Below are positions 1 to 11,626 of a stretch of DNA of 64,000 nucleotides, piece after piece (the stretch's first letter is position 1; each line of letters opens with the position of its first letter). The position numbers and the translations under genes were made by a program. The DNA is from Anticarsia gemmatalis (Eukaryota > Arthropoda > Insecta > Lepidoptera > Erebidae): positions 6,611,124 through 6,675,123 of the forward strand of contig NC_134775.1 of the NCBI RefSeq assembly GCF_050436995.1. Direction: 5' to 3'. The notes below the pieces were generated by a model. The model searched no databases. It was not told where the DNA came from and saw nothing but the letters and a program-made list of their open reading frames with translations.

Positions 1-581
1 AACTATCAGCGAACATCGCGTCAAGATCGCCCGCTACCCGCTCCGCTTATGCAACTTGGGCCAACAGTTGTTTACAACTTAGATGCTTACACGTGCCGCA
101 AGTTTGACCGCTGTTCGTCCTTCGGCGCGTGCGCAGGGCCTCGAGCGCCGGACCGCGGCCACTTCTTCGCCGTCCTTCTAGCTACGCGTTGCTCTGTATA
201 AATTCTTTTAACTTGCTTATTGCTCCGCTTTCATTAATTGTATTTATATTCATCTTTAGTTACATTAAATTCATTCATCAAATCATAATAATATAAATAA
301 TTTCGCGTTATCTATTAATTCTCATCCACAATCACCTATAATCTTTTTTTTTGAGGGTAGGTGTCATAATAAGTGGACACAAAGAAATTGCTCTCCCTAA
401 TTTTATTTTTATTTAATTAATATAATAGTTTATTTTCAATTTTATTCATTCAATATAATCATTTAAGTACTCACAATTATAAGTTTTTAATATATGTAGT
501 GATACTGTATCACTATACACCACCTGCCAGCTCAACACAAACACAATATTTGCAAGTCACTGTCACTAGTTGTTAGACAAT
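1..581. other. Upstream region of Daphne-like LINE, no gene
   Basis: No coding frame is supported here. The first 200 bases are GC-rich; from about 200 onward the sequence is AT-rich with homopolymer runs. It probably holds the 5' untranslated region of the LINE whose ORF1 follows, but the 5' end of that LINE cannot be placed from this copy alone. Confidence 0.4.
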
Positions 582-1325
582 ATGTCTCAGCTTAGTGAAA
601 TACAATTAACTCAGACGAAGCTTGAAGAGACCTTCAGCAAGAGGATGGCTGAACTGGAGGCTCAACTGCAGACGGGTGCTGCGAAGGACACAGTGGCGAA
701 GGTGGCGGAGGAGTTCCGGACTTTCCGTGAGCTCATTTTTGGTGTCCTCAGTTTGCTCCGACAACAAGTTACTGAATGTGCACGGATGGTGGACTCCATA
801 GAGACGAGACATCGGAGGAAGGATCTCCTCTTCCTCGGCATTCCGGAGACGGAGAACATAGACCGGCAGAGTATGGCCTCCAGCATTCTCCATGCCAAGT
901 TGGGCTTGACCACCGTCACTGCTGCTTCCATTAGGGTCTGTCACAGGATTGGCACCCCCGGAGGTAAGCACCATCGACCAATACTAGTGCACTTCTCGGA
1001 TGCAGAGGTCCGGTCATCCGTCTGGCGAGCCAAGGCGAAACTGCGCGGGACGTCAATATCGGTCAGAGAGTTCCTGACGAGGACCCGCCAAACTGTATTT
1101 GCGAAGGCCCGGCAGCATTTTGGATTGAAGGACTGTTGGACTCAGGACGGCATCATCGTCGTCAAAACTACGGATCAACGACATAAGATCGTCTCTTTGG
1201 AAGAGCTGAAGTCGTTAACTGCCCTGCATCCAAAGGTGGCCACTGCAGTCCCATCCCGGCCGAGGCACGGAGCGGCGAACACAGGATCATCTGCGGCGGG
1301 ATCTGCTAAACCGCGTAAGATCTAA
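582..1325 (+). CDS. LINE ORF1 protein (coiled coil plus RRM-like)
   Basis: Predicted RNA-binding chaperone that coats LINE RNA. I chose the ATG at 582, giving 247 residues; an upstream TTG at 570 only extends the frame. The first ~75 residues are heptad-like and rich in Leu, Glu and Gln (coiled coil). A block beginning RRKDLLFLGIPETE near residue 77 matches the RRM core of L1-type ORF1 proteins (Transposase_22 style), and a C-terminal domain runs to about residue 210. The last 25 residues are Ala/Pro/Ser-rich and basic. No zinc knuckle is visible. ORF2 begins 473 bases downstream. The frame is intact, so this ORF1 may still be translatable although its ORF2 partner is not functional. Function is inferred from architecture. 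Confidence 0.65.
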   Translation: MSQLSEIQLTQTKLEETFSKRMAELEAQLQTGAAKDTVAKVAEEFRTFRELIFGVLSLLRQQVTECARMVDSIETRHRRKDLLFLGIPETENIDRQSMASSILHAKLGLTTVTAASIRVCHRIGTPGGKHHRPILVHFSDAEVRSSVWRAKAKLRGTSISVREFLTRTRQTVFAKARQHFGLKDCWTQDGIIVVKTTDQRHKIVSLEELKSLTALHPKVATAVPSRPRHGAANTGSSAAGSAKPRKI

Positions 1326-1798
1326 GTAAGTGTACTTGATCGTGCCGTGAAGCGTGTGTTTATGCATTTTAGTGGCACTGCACAGTTCGGTACGCGCGGC
1401 CATCAACTTGTTCACATGTTTTATTTATTAAGCTATCACCCTCTTATTGTATTTATTGTCATAGTTGTTATTTTCACACTCACTGGGTCGCAGTGTTGTC
1501 ACTTGTCAGCTGTCAAACTGACAGATGACAACATTGTGACTTTGGGAGTTACGTTCAGTAACGTTCGGTGTTGCGTTTTGTTATGTCTTTTACTTATTAT
1601 TTTTTTTTTGTTTCAATTCACTTACCGTTTTTATTTTTAAGTTTTTGTAGTTCTGTGCTTTTATGCTTTTTTTTTATTTTTACTTGTGTGTGTTAGCTGG
1701 CGGGTGGTGCAGAGAGCAATTTGCACCGTTTTATATTTTGTTTTTTTTATACCTATTTATTATAACTATTATATTTATATATATTTATATATTATATT

Positions 1799-4340
1799 AT
1801 GTATAGCAGCGATGATGCTTCTTTCGCATCAGCTGACAATTTCAGCTCTTCTTCAAGTGACAGCTTTTGTTCCACAGAGGGTAGGCTCGGTGATTTTGTA
1901 CGGCAAACTTTTGTAGGCTCAAATAAAAATATTTTTAATGTCTGTCACCTTAATGCACAAAGCATTCCGAGCCACTACGCTGACCTACAAGAAGCATTCG
2001 TTGATGCTGACGTTCATGCCATCCTGATTTCAGAGTCTTGGCTCAAACCTCACCTACCATCTTCTTCCTACTCTCTCTCTGGTTTCTCTTTAATACGCAA
2101 CGACCGCATAGATAAGAGAGGTGGTGGCGTCGCCATCTACCTTAGGAGTGACTTCCCTTACCAAATTCTTAATTCCTCTTGTCCTAATTACTCTGCATCG
2201 GCCGAATTTATTTTTCTCGAGGTTTGTGTCAAAGGAGTCAAAGTCCTACTCGGCGTTGTATATTGTCCCCCTTCCATTGACTACTTCTCCAGCATCGAGT
2301 CAATGCTGGAATCTACAGGGTCTAGTTACACACATCAAATCATCATGAGCGATTTCAACACCGATCTCCTTTCTACCCGCTCACCTCGTTCCTGTAAACT
2401 CCTTGAGATCGTCGAGTCCACCAGCCTTCACGTTCTACCCCTACATGCCACTCACCACAACACTGAAGGTGAAGATACCTGGCTGGACTTAATCCTCACG
2501 TCTGCTCCCTCCCTTGTCTCATCCTCTGGCCAATACCCAGCTCCTGGTTTCTCTCATCACGACTTGATCTTCATGTCCTATACCCTAAAGCCTCCTAAAT
2601 CCCGCCCAAAGGTTCTGTACAAGCGCTGTTTCGGCCGTATGAATGTCGACAAATTAGGTACGGATGCCGCTAACCTTAACTGGGAGCAGCTCACAACAGC
2701 TTCGAACATTGACGACAAGATTTGTATTTTCAATAAAGCTGTTGTTGGGCTGTTCGATGTCCACGCGCCGGTTAGGAAAGTTAGGCTCAAACGTCCACCC
2801 GCTCCCTGGATGTCCGAAGGCGTTCGTATGGCCATGAGACGAAGGGACAGGGCCTTTGCCAAGTTTCGCCGAGACCGCTGCGACGAAAATTGGGTTAGGT
2901 TTAAAGCTGCAAGAAACCGATGCAATCAGATGGTACGCAATGCTAAACGCCGACATTTTCTCAATAATCTTTCCTCCTCCTCCCCTGTCGATATCTGGAG
3001 GTTTCTCGGGACCCTGGGTATTGGCAGACATCAGAGTAACGACTTACATTGCACTGTTGGTTTGGATGATATAAATCGCCATTTCACTTCCACTACACCT
3101 ATCGATCACCAAACCAAGTGCAATACTGTCCGTTCCATTTTAGATTTACCCCGCCCAAATCTTGAATCCTTCTCCTTTTTTCCAGTAACGCCGGAGGATA
3201 TAAAGAAGATAATCCTGTCCATTAAGTCGAATGCAGTAGGCGCCGATGACGTCAGTCGTCGGATGATTGTCTCTGTTTTGGATCACTTGCTCCCAGCTAT
3301 TTCCCATATTATTAATTTCTCCCTTACCGTCGGTTCCTTCCCTTCTCTGTGGCGCAAGGCCTACATTATCCCTTTACCTAAAATTCCAAATCCGTCGCTA
3401 CCAGCTCACTTCCGACCTATTTCCATTCTCCCTTTTCTTTCCAAAGTGCTCGAGGCCTGTGTGCACAAACAGTTAACACAGTTTGTGTTCAACAATAACC
3501 TTCTTAGTCCATTTCAATCCGGGTTCAGACCAGGCCACAGCACTACTTCGGCACTCCTTAAAGTGACTGGCGATATTAGGGCGGGGATACCCTACCAAAT
3601 GTCAGGCTATACTGGTAGGCAGTCACCGTAACATCAGCAGGCTTGGTCACGTTCACGTTTCACCTATAGTTTTTAATGGCTCGACTATTGAAACTACGTC
3701 TGCTGTGCGAGATTTAGGATTATACATTGACTCAACTTTAAGCTGGAAAACCCAAATAGCCAATGTTTGTCGCAGAGTCACTAGCACATTGCGGGCTCTA
3801 TATCGCCTCAAGAACATGCTGCCATGTAGGACGAAAGCGATGCTTGTACAGACTTTAATTTTCCCTCTCATCGACTATGGTGATGTGTGTTACTTTGACT
3901 TGAATGCAGATCTCCTCAACAAACTCGACCGTCTTCTTAACAACTGCATTCGATTCATATTCAATCTTCGCAAGTATGATCATGTATCTACTTATCGCGC
4001 TCAACTTAGGTGGCTACCAATCCGTGAGCGCCGTAATTTACGCGCTCTCACGACACTCTTCTCTTTCCTTACTTCTTCTTCTCCCCCAGCCTACCTAACT
4101 CCCTACTTTCAATACTTGTGTGATAACCACAACCGTAATCTCCGCTCTTCAAGCAATCTCACTCTTCTCTGTCCATCCCACACTACTGGGTTTATTAACT
4201 CTTCTTTCCCTGTCCAGTCAGTTCTGTTATGGAATGCGCTCCCTCTTGAAATCAGGATGTCCACTAACCGTCTTACGTTCAAGAACAAAGTGCGGGATCT
4301 TTTGTTGAACAAAGTTGCTGAATCGTCACAATTATCTTAG
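1799..4340 (+). pseudogene. LINE ORF2 (endonuclease + RT) with RT palm deleted
   Basis: The ATG at 1799 opens a 610-residue frame to 3631. It has an apurinic/apyrimidinic-type endonuclease (SESWLKP, a GDFN-like MSDFNTDL, and the SHHDL motif) followed by the RT fingers (FRPISILPFLSKVLE, FQSGFRPGHSTTSA). At about 3590 the sequence jumps from the start of the palm directly to the region before the RT thumb. The catalytic FADD/YADD block is therefore missing, about 400-450 bases judging from the related copy at 53940-54584. The remaining C-terminal part is open in another frame from 3705 to 4340 (MRDLGLYIDSTLSWK through the NALPLEIR motif). No active reverse transcriptase can be made. Confidence 0.85.
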
Positions 4341-4594
4341 TGTATATTTATAATAATTTATTATTTATTTATTATTGTATATATCTCATATTTTATAGTA
4401 TGTATATTTATTTTATATATATCATAAGTAATATTTATTATGTTTATGTACATATTATTTATGTTTATGTATTTACACTCATATAGCTTATTTATCTTAT
4501 TATTTATTTGTACACTCTTTCTTAACTCACTTTCCTTCCTCTTTTAAACACCTTCGTAATAATCTCTGCATCACCCTAAGGTTGACTGGCAGAA

Positions 4595-4609
4595 AATGCC
4601 CCTGGCATT
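4595..4609 (+). other. 3' UTR stem-loop of LINE
   Basis: AATGCC-CCT-GGCATT forms a perfect 6-bp stem with a 3-base loop, about 60 bases before the element's A-rich tail. Small hairpins at this place in insect CR1/Daphne LINEs are thought to help the reverse transcriptase recognise its template; that role is inferred here. Confidence 0.5.
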
Positions 4610-4680
4610 AAGTCCGCCTTTATACAAATTTGTATATTAAGTTTACATAAATAAAATAAAAATAAATAATCATCAAGCAC

Positions 4681-4954
4681 AGTGCTGCTTAGTTGCTGAA
4701 TCAATTCCCGGCTTAGTGGTGGGATAGCTAGCATACCTACTCCTACAGTACATAAAATGAATATATTATAACGTTTTTTACTACATGCAAAATTTCATAG
4801 CTCAGCGATTGGTAGAACTTGAGATACAATATCAGTCTGTAAAAACAGTTACTTAACACCTTGTGGGTCTCAAAGCGAAGTTCTGGGTCTATTGGTTATC
4901 AGTCCCAGGTTAGCAGCCCTATCCACCTTTTAAATTTTATTACCCATAATGAAT
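4681..4954. other. No gene seen between LINE and Polinton
   Basis: This stretch has no coding frame that I recognise. A segment at 4796-4830 looks vaguely like a tRNA A box, but no B box at the right spacing or cloverleaf could be found. The left end of the Polinton should lie here or has been lost. Confidence 0.4.
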
Positions 4955-7713
4955 AACTCGGGATTTGCAGACTGTATGTTATAGATTTGATCTAGTTCCT
5001 AAGACCATACATTTTGATTTAGAAGGATTGAGCACCAGAGGTCATTATTGTTTGATAAAAAACTTATTACGCTTAGTGAGACGCCAAGTTTCACGACATA
5101 AAGGTCGAATGTATTTATGTGAGACATGTTTACAATTTTTTACAAGTCCAGCAAAATTTCATTCTCATGCATGTTCTAAGATTATAACTATATTACCTGA
5201 TAAAAACAGTACATTACAGTTTAAACACTTTGAGAGACAACAAAAAAATATTTTTGTTATATATGCCGATTTTGAAAGCCTGTTATGCGATTTTAATGAA
5301 ACAAATACTGATAAAAATACTATAAAGAATAAATTGCACCAGCCTTTATGTTTTGCATACTATGTGTGTTTCTCACATGACAGAAAATTAAATAAATTTG
5401 TAACTTATCGAGGAGAAGACTGTGTACAAGTTTTTGTTCAGAAAATAATTGAAGAAACTAAATCAATCCATGAGATCTTGACAACTGTTAAAGCCATGAA
5501 ACCAATGACTCCAGAGCAAATTAATAGTTATCACAATGCCAGTACATGTCATATTTGTAAACAATTGTTGTTTGATGACAAAGTGCGAGATCATGATCAT
5601 ATTTCACCAGAGTATAGAGGCGCAGCACATTCACACTGTAATTTAATTTATAGAGTATGTTCATTCATACCTATCGTTTTTCATAATCTATCCGGTTACG
5701 ATTCCCATTTATTTATCAAAGAATTGGCAAAATACGATGGAGAAATAAAAATAATTCCCAAGACAAAAGAAAAATATTTAAGTATTACTAAACTTATTGA
5801 AACCGATAAATATAATAAACCTTTGCAAATTAAATTCATAGATTCATTCTAGTTTCTTAGTTCAAGCCTAGATAATTTGAGTAAAAGCTTAGCAGACAGT
5901 GATTTTTTAAATCTAAGATCACTTTTTCCTGCTGACGAAAAATTTGATTTGATACGAAGGAAAGGTATATATCCCTACGAATATATTGATTCATGGGACA
6001 AATATAATGAGACACAGCTACCTTAGCTGTGTCTCATTGCTCATTGCTGCCAAAGCGTTATTTTTACAACAGCTTGCAAATGAAACATTTAACAGATAGC
6101 GAATATGAACATGCGCAAACTATTTGGAATTTCTTTAATATTAAAAGTCTTGGTGAATATACTGATTTATATTTGAAGTGCGATTTTTACTGCTGTGCGA
6201 TATTTTTGAAAACTTTAGAAATATATGTTTACAATAGTATAATCTTGATCCTGCTTACTATGTAAGTTCCCCCGGCTTAAGTTGGGACGCTATGCTCCTT
6301 TACACTGGCGTTTAATTAGAATTGATTCATGATTTAGACATTGATAATAATAATATGATAGAAAAAAGGAATACGTGGTGGATTAGCACAATGTTCCCAC
6401 CGATATGCTAAAGCCAATAATATTTATATCCCTCATTTTGATGATTCTAAACCATCAACATTTTTAGTATATCTTGACTGTAACAATCTTTATGGATATG
6501 CAATGACTAGAAAATTACCAATATCAGATTTTAAATTTTTGACAAGCCCTGAAATATTAACATTTCGTTTATTTGACACCCCTGATGATGCTGAGTACGG
6601 CTACATTTTAGAAGTTGATCTAATGTATCCCGAACACTTACATAATTTACACAGTGATTTGCCTTTCGCTCCAGAAAAGTTCATACCCATAGGAGGAAAG
6701 ACAGAAAAGTTAAAAGCGAACGTATATGACAAGTATAAATATGTAATACATTATATTCATTTAAAAGAATGTATTAAAAATGGTCTTGTATTGAAAAAAA
6801 TACATCGCATACTGCAATTTAAACAAGGAAACTTTTAAAAAAAGTATATAGACTTAAATACTCAATTGCGTCAAGCAGCAAAGACATCTTTTGAAAGGGA
6901 TTTCTTTAAACTTCTGAATAATTCAATATTTGGAAAAACTATAGAAAATAAACGAAAACAAGTTGATGTTAAATTGGTGACTAAGTGGAATGATAATAAG
7001 AATAGAACAAATAAAACAATAGGTGCAGAAAAACTAATTGCTAAACCAAACTTAAAAAGTATCTGTATATTTAGTGAAGACTTTCTTGCAGTTCAATTGA
7101 ATCCCGAAAAACTTGTTTTAGATAGACCTATCTACGTTGGTTTTGCTGTATTAGAATATGCTAAACAACATATGTATAACTTTCATTATGATTTCATTAA
7201 AAATAAATACGGTGAAAATGTTAAACTATGTTATACTGATACTGACAGTTTATTATACTTTATACATACACAAAACTTTTATAAGGATCTGAAAGAAAAT
7301 ATATTAAAATTTGATACCAGTAACTTTGATTTTAATAATCCTTACGGTATTCCAAATGTGAATAATAAAATTCCCGGCTTGTTTAAAGATGAATGGTAGG
7401 TGGCGATGTAATAACTGAATTCACAGGTTTGAGAGCAAAACTCTATTGTATTAAGTCAATAAAAACGCAGATTAATAAAGCCAAAGGAGTATCAAAGCCT
7501 GTCACAAAGCGTTTGAAAATATCTAATTATAAGAGAGTTTTATTCAAGAATATTACTTTACAATGTAAGATGAATATGATAAAATCCAGCAAACATGTAT
7601 TGTATTCGCAGGAAGTTAATAAAGTAATTTTAAATAGAATAGATGATAAAAAACTTGTTCAAACTAATCAAATAGACACTTTACCTTGGGGTCATTGTGA
7701 CCGCATATGTTAG
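4955..7713 (+). pseudogene. Polinton DNA polymerase B (protein-primed), broken
   Basis: Family B replicative polymerase of the Polinton. The N-terminal part (to 5852) has a zinc-finger-like CETC...HSHAC, the ExoI motif YADFES and the ExoII-like HNLSGYDSH. Between the exonuclease motifs lies a CHIC...RDHDH...HSHC block resembling an HNH/endonuclease-VII zinc finger. The polymerase part shows motif A (YLDCNNLYGYAM, near 6465-6500), motif B (LLNNSIFGKT, near 6913) and motif C (YTDTDS, near 7230). The C terminus at 7393-7713 is typical. Stops and frameshifts occur at about 5852, 6025, 6265-6500, 6838 and 7399, and the extreme N terminus is missing. The identification is firm; the gene cannot encode a polymerase. 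Confidence 0.92.
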
Positions 7714-8288
7714 AATAATAAATATTATATTTGTACGATGTATGCTACGATTTTATAAACATTAAATTTTGTAATTTTTTTGTAAGCTTAATAAAGAACA
7801 TATTTTACTCAGAATTTTGATTTTATTTATATTTTTATGAAATCACCTTACGAGAAAGGATAATGGGCAATTTTGTATGGAGCGTGGGCGGTCCGCGGCC
7901 AAGACTGCTTTTGTTATATAGAGGTATGCTTTAGTCCTACAATTATTGTAGACAAGTTTTATCACTGTGGTGTACTTCTAAAACGGATAAAAGACATTTT
8001 TGTTTTTGAACCTTTATATCGTTTTACTTACTATTCTGGCTTATATCCAGTGCAAAAATACAAAAGAAAAGTGAAACAACAAATCTAGATAGTCTCAAAG
8101 ATATTTATTGTATAATAAATCACATATATTGTGTTATCAGTAAGCACAAGTACCATACTATGTATTATAATCTACATAAAACCTTTATTTTGTTATAAAT
8201 ATCTAACATATCATCAGATATGTTGGGTATATATAATAAAATAATTATTTATTACATACTTATTATAGGACATAATGGTTTTAAATAG
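7714..8288. other. Non-coding flank; one short unexplained frame
   Basis: AT-rich sequence. A frame at about 7873-8088 could encode 71 residues ending VQKYKRKVKQQI, but it has a non-ATG start in the inverted-repeat region and matches nothing I recognise. It may be a decayed exon of the transposon. Confidence 0.3.
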
Positions 8289-8359
8289 GAATTAAGTGTG
8301 ATTTTAGAGCATGTGTAGTCTAGTTCCTCCTACTCATGCTCTAAAATCACACTTAATTC
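8289..8359. repeat. 25-bp perfect inverted repeat across the transposase stop codon
   Basis: Arm 8289-8313 is the exact reverse complement of arm 8335-8359, with a 21-base loop. The right arm is the last eight codons of the minus-strand transposase gene; its stop TAG lies at 8330-8332 in the loop. In the transcript this would fold into a very stable hairpin at the 3' end of the coding region. Confidence 0.9.
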
Positions 8360-10832
8360 TGCTGCTGGTAATCGAATCTCTTCGGGTTGATTTCTTGCCC
8401 AGCCTATATACCATACTACGCACATAATATGTGCACAGCATCCGACCGTGCGCCTACCACTCAGACAAGAACAATAATAATGTGCGATAGCTTCTCTTCC
8501 ATTCCTTTGTCGGTCAATAATAATATAGGAATAATAAGTCCTAGATCCTACGTGCCTTGACTGTATTCGAACACGTAACAACCAAACGTCTTGCTCATCT
8601 ATATATTCGCTAAGCCCCCTTATTTGTTGCTCTCGGTGCACTTCAATATTATATAAGCCCTGTACTAGGTGCTCAGCATAATAACTGCGGGCTATCTTCA
8701 TTTGATACGTACCGAGAGCAAACAATATAAGATCAACCTCTGAAAGATTAGGAAAATCGTCAAAAATATGGTGGTCACCAGTGATGCTTTGGAACGTTGC
8801 TCTTTGTCTATTGATATTATTACGAACAACGTAGTCCGCCAGGTGATTGGGTTGATTCAAGCGGTCATTTATAATGTCTACAAATGTAGCTGCATGTACG
8901 CTATCATGTATCGGCTCCCGGAAAGCGTTAATTAATGCAGCTGCTATTTTAAAGTCTTCGAACATGTGGTTTAAAGTCCGATTGAAATAATCCTGGCGGA
9001 ACAACTTAAAGTCACGCTTAAATCGACCATTTACTACTTCTACCACCCAGCGGCATATGGTGACCAATCTAGACCTATTCGCTTGTTCAGTTGTTAGTTG
9101 ATCTACACCGCGTCCTTTACTTTCAGGCATGTAAGCAGAGTAACTAAATTGAGACAAATCGGGAAGGACGTCTCTAAACCCACGATCTAGTATAAAAACA
9201 TCGCCTTGACGAAAAAACCAATGAAATGTACCTTCGGCATTATATATCATTCTTTGTAAAATAGTTGCATCTGAGTCAGTAGCCGCATATGGTCCACAAA
9301 CATCTAAAATATAACCATCGCAGCTTACAATAATAAATGGTTTAACAAGGTTTGAGTATTTATGTAAGCTATATGTTTTCCTCTGAAAAGAATAATTTGA
9401 ACTCTTCTGTATGTAGATGTATGTGCCGTCCATTATTGCAATTGCTTTTCTATCTTCTAATGTTGAGTTTGGATTTCCAAATAAAGCATTCGGTACGTAC
9501 AGGTTGCGTTCAGTAAGCGTTCTTCTGTCGACGTGATCAAAACCTAGGTGCCTAGGCACGAACTCGGCATATAAACAATCTCTTGCTTTTTTTAAATGTC
9601 GTTCCAGTGTTCTTCTACTCATTTGAAAGAGCGTGGCTAGTCTCTCGTTGCATTCACCGCTCCGCAACTTCATTAAATATATTGCTAGAGCGGTTTTGGA
9701 ATGGGAACTGGCCAAGGAAGGTGTCTGTTCCAAGATATCGGTGAATTGTTCTCGGCTAAGACCCAATCGAATATATATTTCATTGGTGTCCATATTTTCA
9801 ATATTTTCAAAATCTAAAATAGATCTTCTTGACACAGCTGCTTTCATAAGACCCATCATTTGTATAAAATGAGTACTTTTAAAATCATGCCTTAGATTCG
9901 GACTATCTATAATCTCATCAAAGTCATTGGATCTTAAATGTGTTTCACATACTCTGGCTTCTTCTGGTATATATAAATTGGAATCCAACAAAAGTGATAT
10001 CCGTATATTTTCGGGAATCCGATGACGTATAATACTTCTGCATCTCTCAAACATACAGATTGCTGCATTATTAGGCACTCGAGAATACTCTTCAATCTGC
10101 AGTACACATTCGTGCGGAGCAGGGTTTGGATTAGGCTGTACAGCACGTTGAGCTCGCTGCCAGCATGGTCGACAAACGTATTCTTGTCCGTTATATTCAA
10201 TCTGAAAAAATATTAACTACTTATTATACCTAATAATAATATATGTTAAATAGGTAGGTTAAATAGGTAATGTTAAATAGGTTTGAACTCTTAAGCAGCG
10301 AGCATGTATAACGAGATGCATGAATGTCGAAGAAGCAAAAGAAGTAAGGGTCGTAGCAATTGGTACTCCGTTGTCTCTACCTACCCCCATAGGACAGAGG
10401 TCAGAATACATGTACATGTAGTATAATTAAAAATAAAAAGAACCTCCTACAATTAAAAATAAAAACACAACGCAAAATAGGATTTATTTTTATTAATATA
10501 TATACAATCTGTGCCCTGCGGTTTCACCCGCCGCTGCTCGGCTTCTAAGGGTCATAGCGTGATATTTAATAGCCTATAACCAAATAGCAAAAATAATTTT
10601 CTAAATCCGACTGGTAGTTCCAGAGATTAACGCGTTCAACCAAATAAACAAACAAACTCTTCAGTTTTATGATATTAGTATAGATATTAATTACTTGCTG
10701 TGGGGCAATAGCTTCAATAATATATTGAGCATTTGCGGCATTTTGCTCAAAAAACACGTGGGTTATCTCGAATCTTCTTCTGTTAACCACTGACCGATTG
10801 CACAAAATACAGACTGGTCGATATTCTGCCAT
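8330..10832 (-). CDS. DDE transposase with SWIM zinc finger, two exons
   Basis: Cut-and-paste transposase of the DDE_Tnp_4 (IS5/PIF-Harbinger/ISL2EU-like) group. I predict exon 1 at 10832-10695, starting ATG (MAEYRP), and exon 2 at 10201-8330. The intron is 10694-10202, with donor GTAATT and acceptor TTTTTTCAG. The join is in phase 0 and gives about 669 residues. A CILC pair in exon 1 and a CRPC pair at the start of exon 2 would complete a four-Cys zinc site. An HTH region (RLGLSREQF, MSRRTLERHL) precedes the catalytic core: Asp in IMDGTYIYI (~304), Asp in FILDRGFRD (~385) and Glu in WVVEVVNGRFK (~434). The C terminus has a CSC...CCAH SWIM finger (~623-637). Exon 2 has no stop, so the gene may be intact. 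The intron and the superfamily name are inferences. Confidence 0.8.
10290..10410. repeat. Dispersed repeat fragment within the transposase intron
   Basis: This segment resembles, from memory, a repeat fragment often seen in lepidopteran introns (pieces such as GTAGCAATTGGTACTCC and CTCTACCTACCCCC). It lies in the predicted transposase intron. Boundaries and family are not certain. Confidence 0.35.
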
Positions 10833-11004
10833 AGTCAACAAAATCCAGTTCACAAAAATAGAATCAAAGTCCAAAAACGAAAGCCAAGTGATCAGGTTAG
10901 GTGTAAACAAAGTCCAGTATGCAACGCGGGGTAAAAGGTTTATAGACACGAAAGATAAATCGATGAAGAATCGCACAGTACACAACGATGTCTTGAATGC
11001 TCAG

Positions 11005-11240
11005 CTTAAAAACGAGGCGTTCATAGCCAGTTGCGCTCACTGGTCGGTAAACAATCTGTTGGTTAAGCAACCGTTGGCGCGGTCATTCTATAGATGGGTG
11101 ACCGCATTGTGGTATTTGAACTGAGCTTCTCCGTGCTTCCGAGGGCACGTAAAAAGTCGGTCCCGGTTGTTGTCAACTAAGATAACATTCGGGCGGCTTG
11201 AACAACTTTGAAACTGGGTGAACCATATGATAGATAGATA
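11005..11240 (+). mobile_element. 5S-rRNA-like SINE
   Basis: A short interspersed element whose head resembles 5S rRNA: GGTTAAGCAACC followed by a box-C-like GATGGGTGACCGC. The body has the phrase CGTGCTTCCGAGGGCACGT then TCGGTCCCGGTTGTTGTC, which I know from insect 5S-derived SINEs. The tail (CTTGAACAACTTTGAAACTG) leads into a short GATA repeat. It would have been transcribed by RNA polymerase III and mobilised by a partner LINE. It lies upstream of transposase exon 1, inside the DNA transposon. Confidence 0.6.
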
Positions 11241-11626
11241 TGAGTTACGATTATTGTTCATTTTGATGGCATTGCAATCGTTATAAGAAGATGTAACGTT
11301 ATTACACAACATTAAATGCATTACAGACACGAAATAATTGTATTTGTTCTATGAAATTCCATTATATTTACATGTCAATATATTGTTTCCTGAAAGGATT
11401 GCAGCGAAACGTTCTTAGTAAAAGTTGTTCCTAGTTATCATTACTTTAATTTGACACTACTTTCATTAATGGCCGCCGACCGCCCAGGAGTGCCCATTCT
11501 CCTTTACTTAATTACCTCACAATGTTATTGAGGGGATAAAGAATATTGATTTTAAGGAACATAAAATGTAAGACTTTGTGCGGGTATATATTGGTATGTT
11601 TATTAGTGATAATATTAATAGGCAAG

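Larger units (their letters stand above)
1..4680 (+). mobile_element. Daphne/CR1-type non-LTR retrotransposon, copy 1
   Basis: Two-ORF LINE: ORF1 at 582-1325 and ORF2 from 1799 to 4340. A 3' untranslated region ends near 4660-4680 in an A/T-rich run of TAAA and AATAAA units. The 3' region has a short stem-loop (4595-4609) next to a GTCCGCCTTTATAC segment, an arrangement I know from insect CR1/Daphne-like LINEs. The left boundary is uncertain. Related copies lie at 43190-43858 (close) and at 48287-55116 (more distant). The clade name is from memory of protein style and was not computed. Confidence 0.7.
7856..11495 (-). mobile_element. PIF/Harbinger-like DNA transposon inside the Polinton
   Basis: A DDE transposase gene on the minus strand (8330-10832) sits between imperfect inverted repeats. 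The left repeat contains AAAGGATAATGGGCA and later GGGCGGTCCGCGGCCA. The reverse complement of 11464-11493 gives AAAGGAGAATGGGCA and GGGCGGTCGGCGGCCA, with a gap of about 10 bases between blocks. If the true termini start at GGGCA, both are flanked by AT, which would fit a 2-base AT target duplication. The placement between polB and the packaging ATPase splits the Polinton. Boundaries are uncertain by about 15 bases. Confidence 0.55.

Noticed and set aside
1347..1640. 97-residue hydrophobic frame between LINE ORFs
   Set aside because: T-rich untranslated sequence gives a Leu/Phe/Val-rich reading; not a protein of known LINE type.
4796..4925. tRNA-like A box (TAGCTCAGCGATTGG)
   Set aside because: No B box at proper spacing and no cloverleaf; chance or very decayed SINE.
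10798..11124. 108-residue + frame overlapping the transposase exon 1
   Set aside because: Antisense to the predicted exon and running into the SINE; no recognisable domain.
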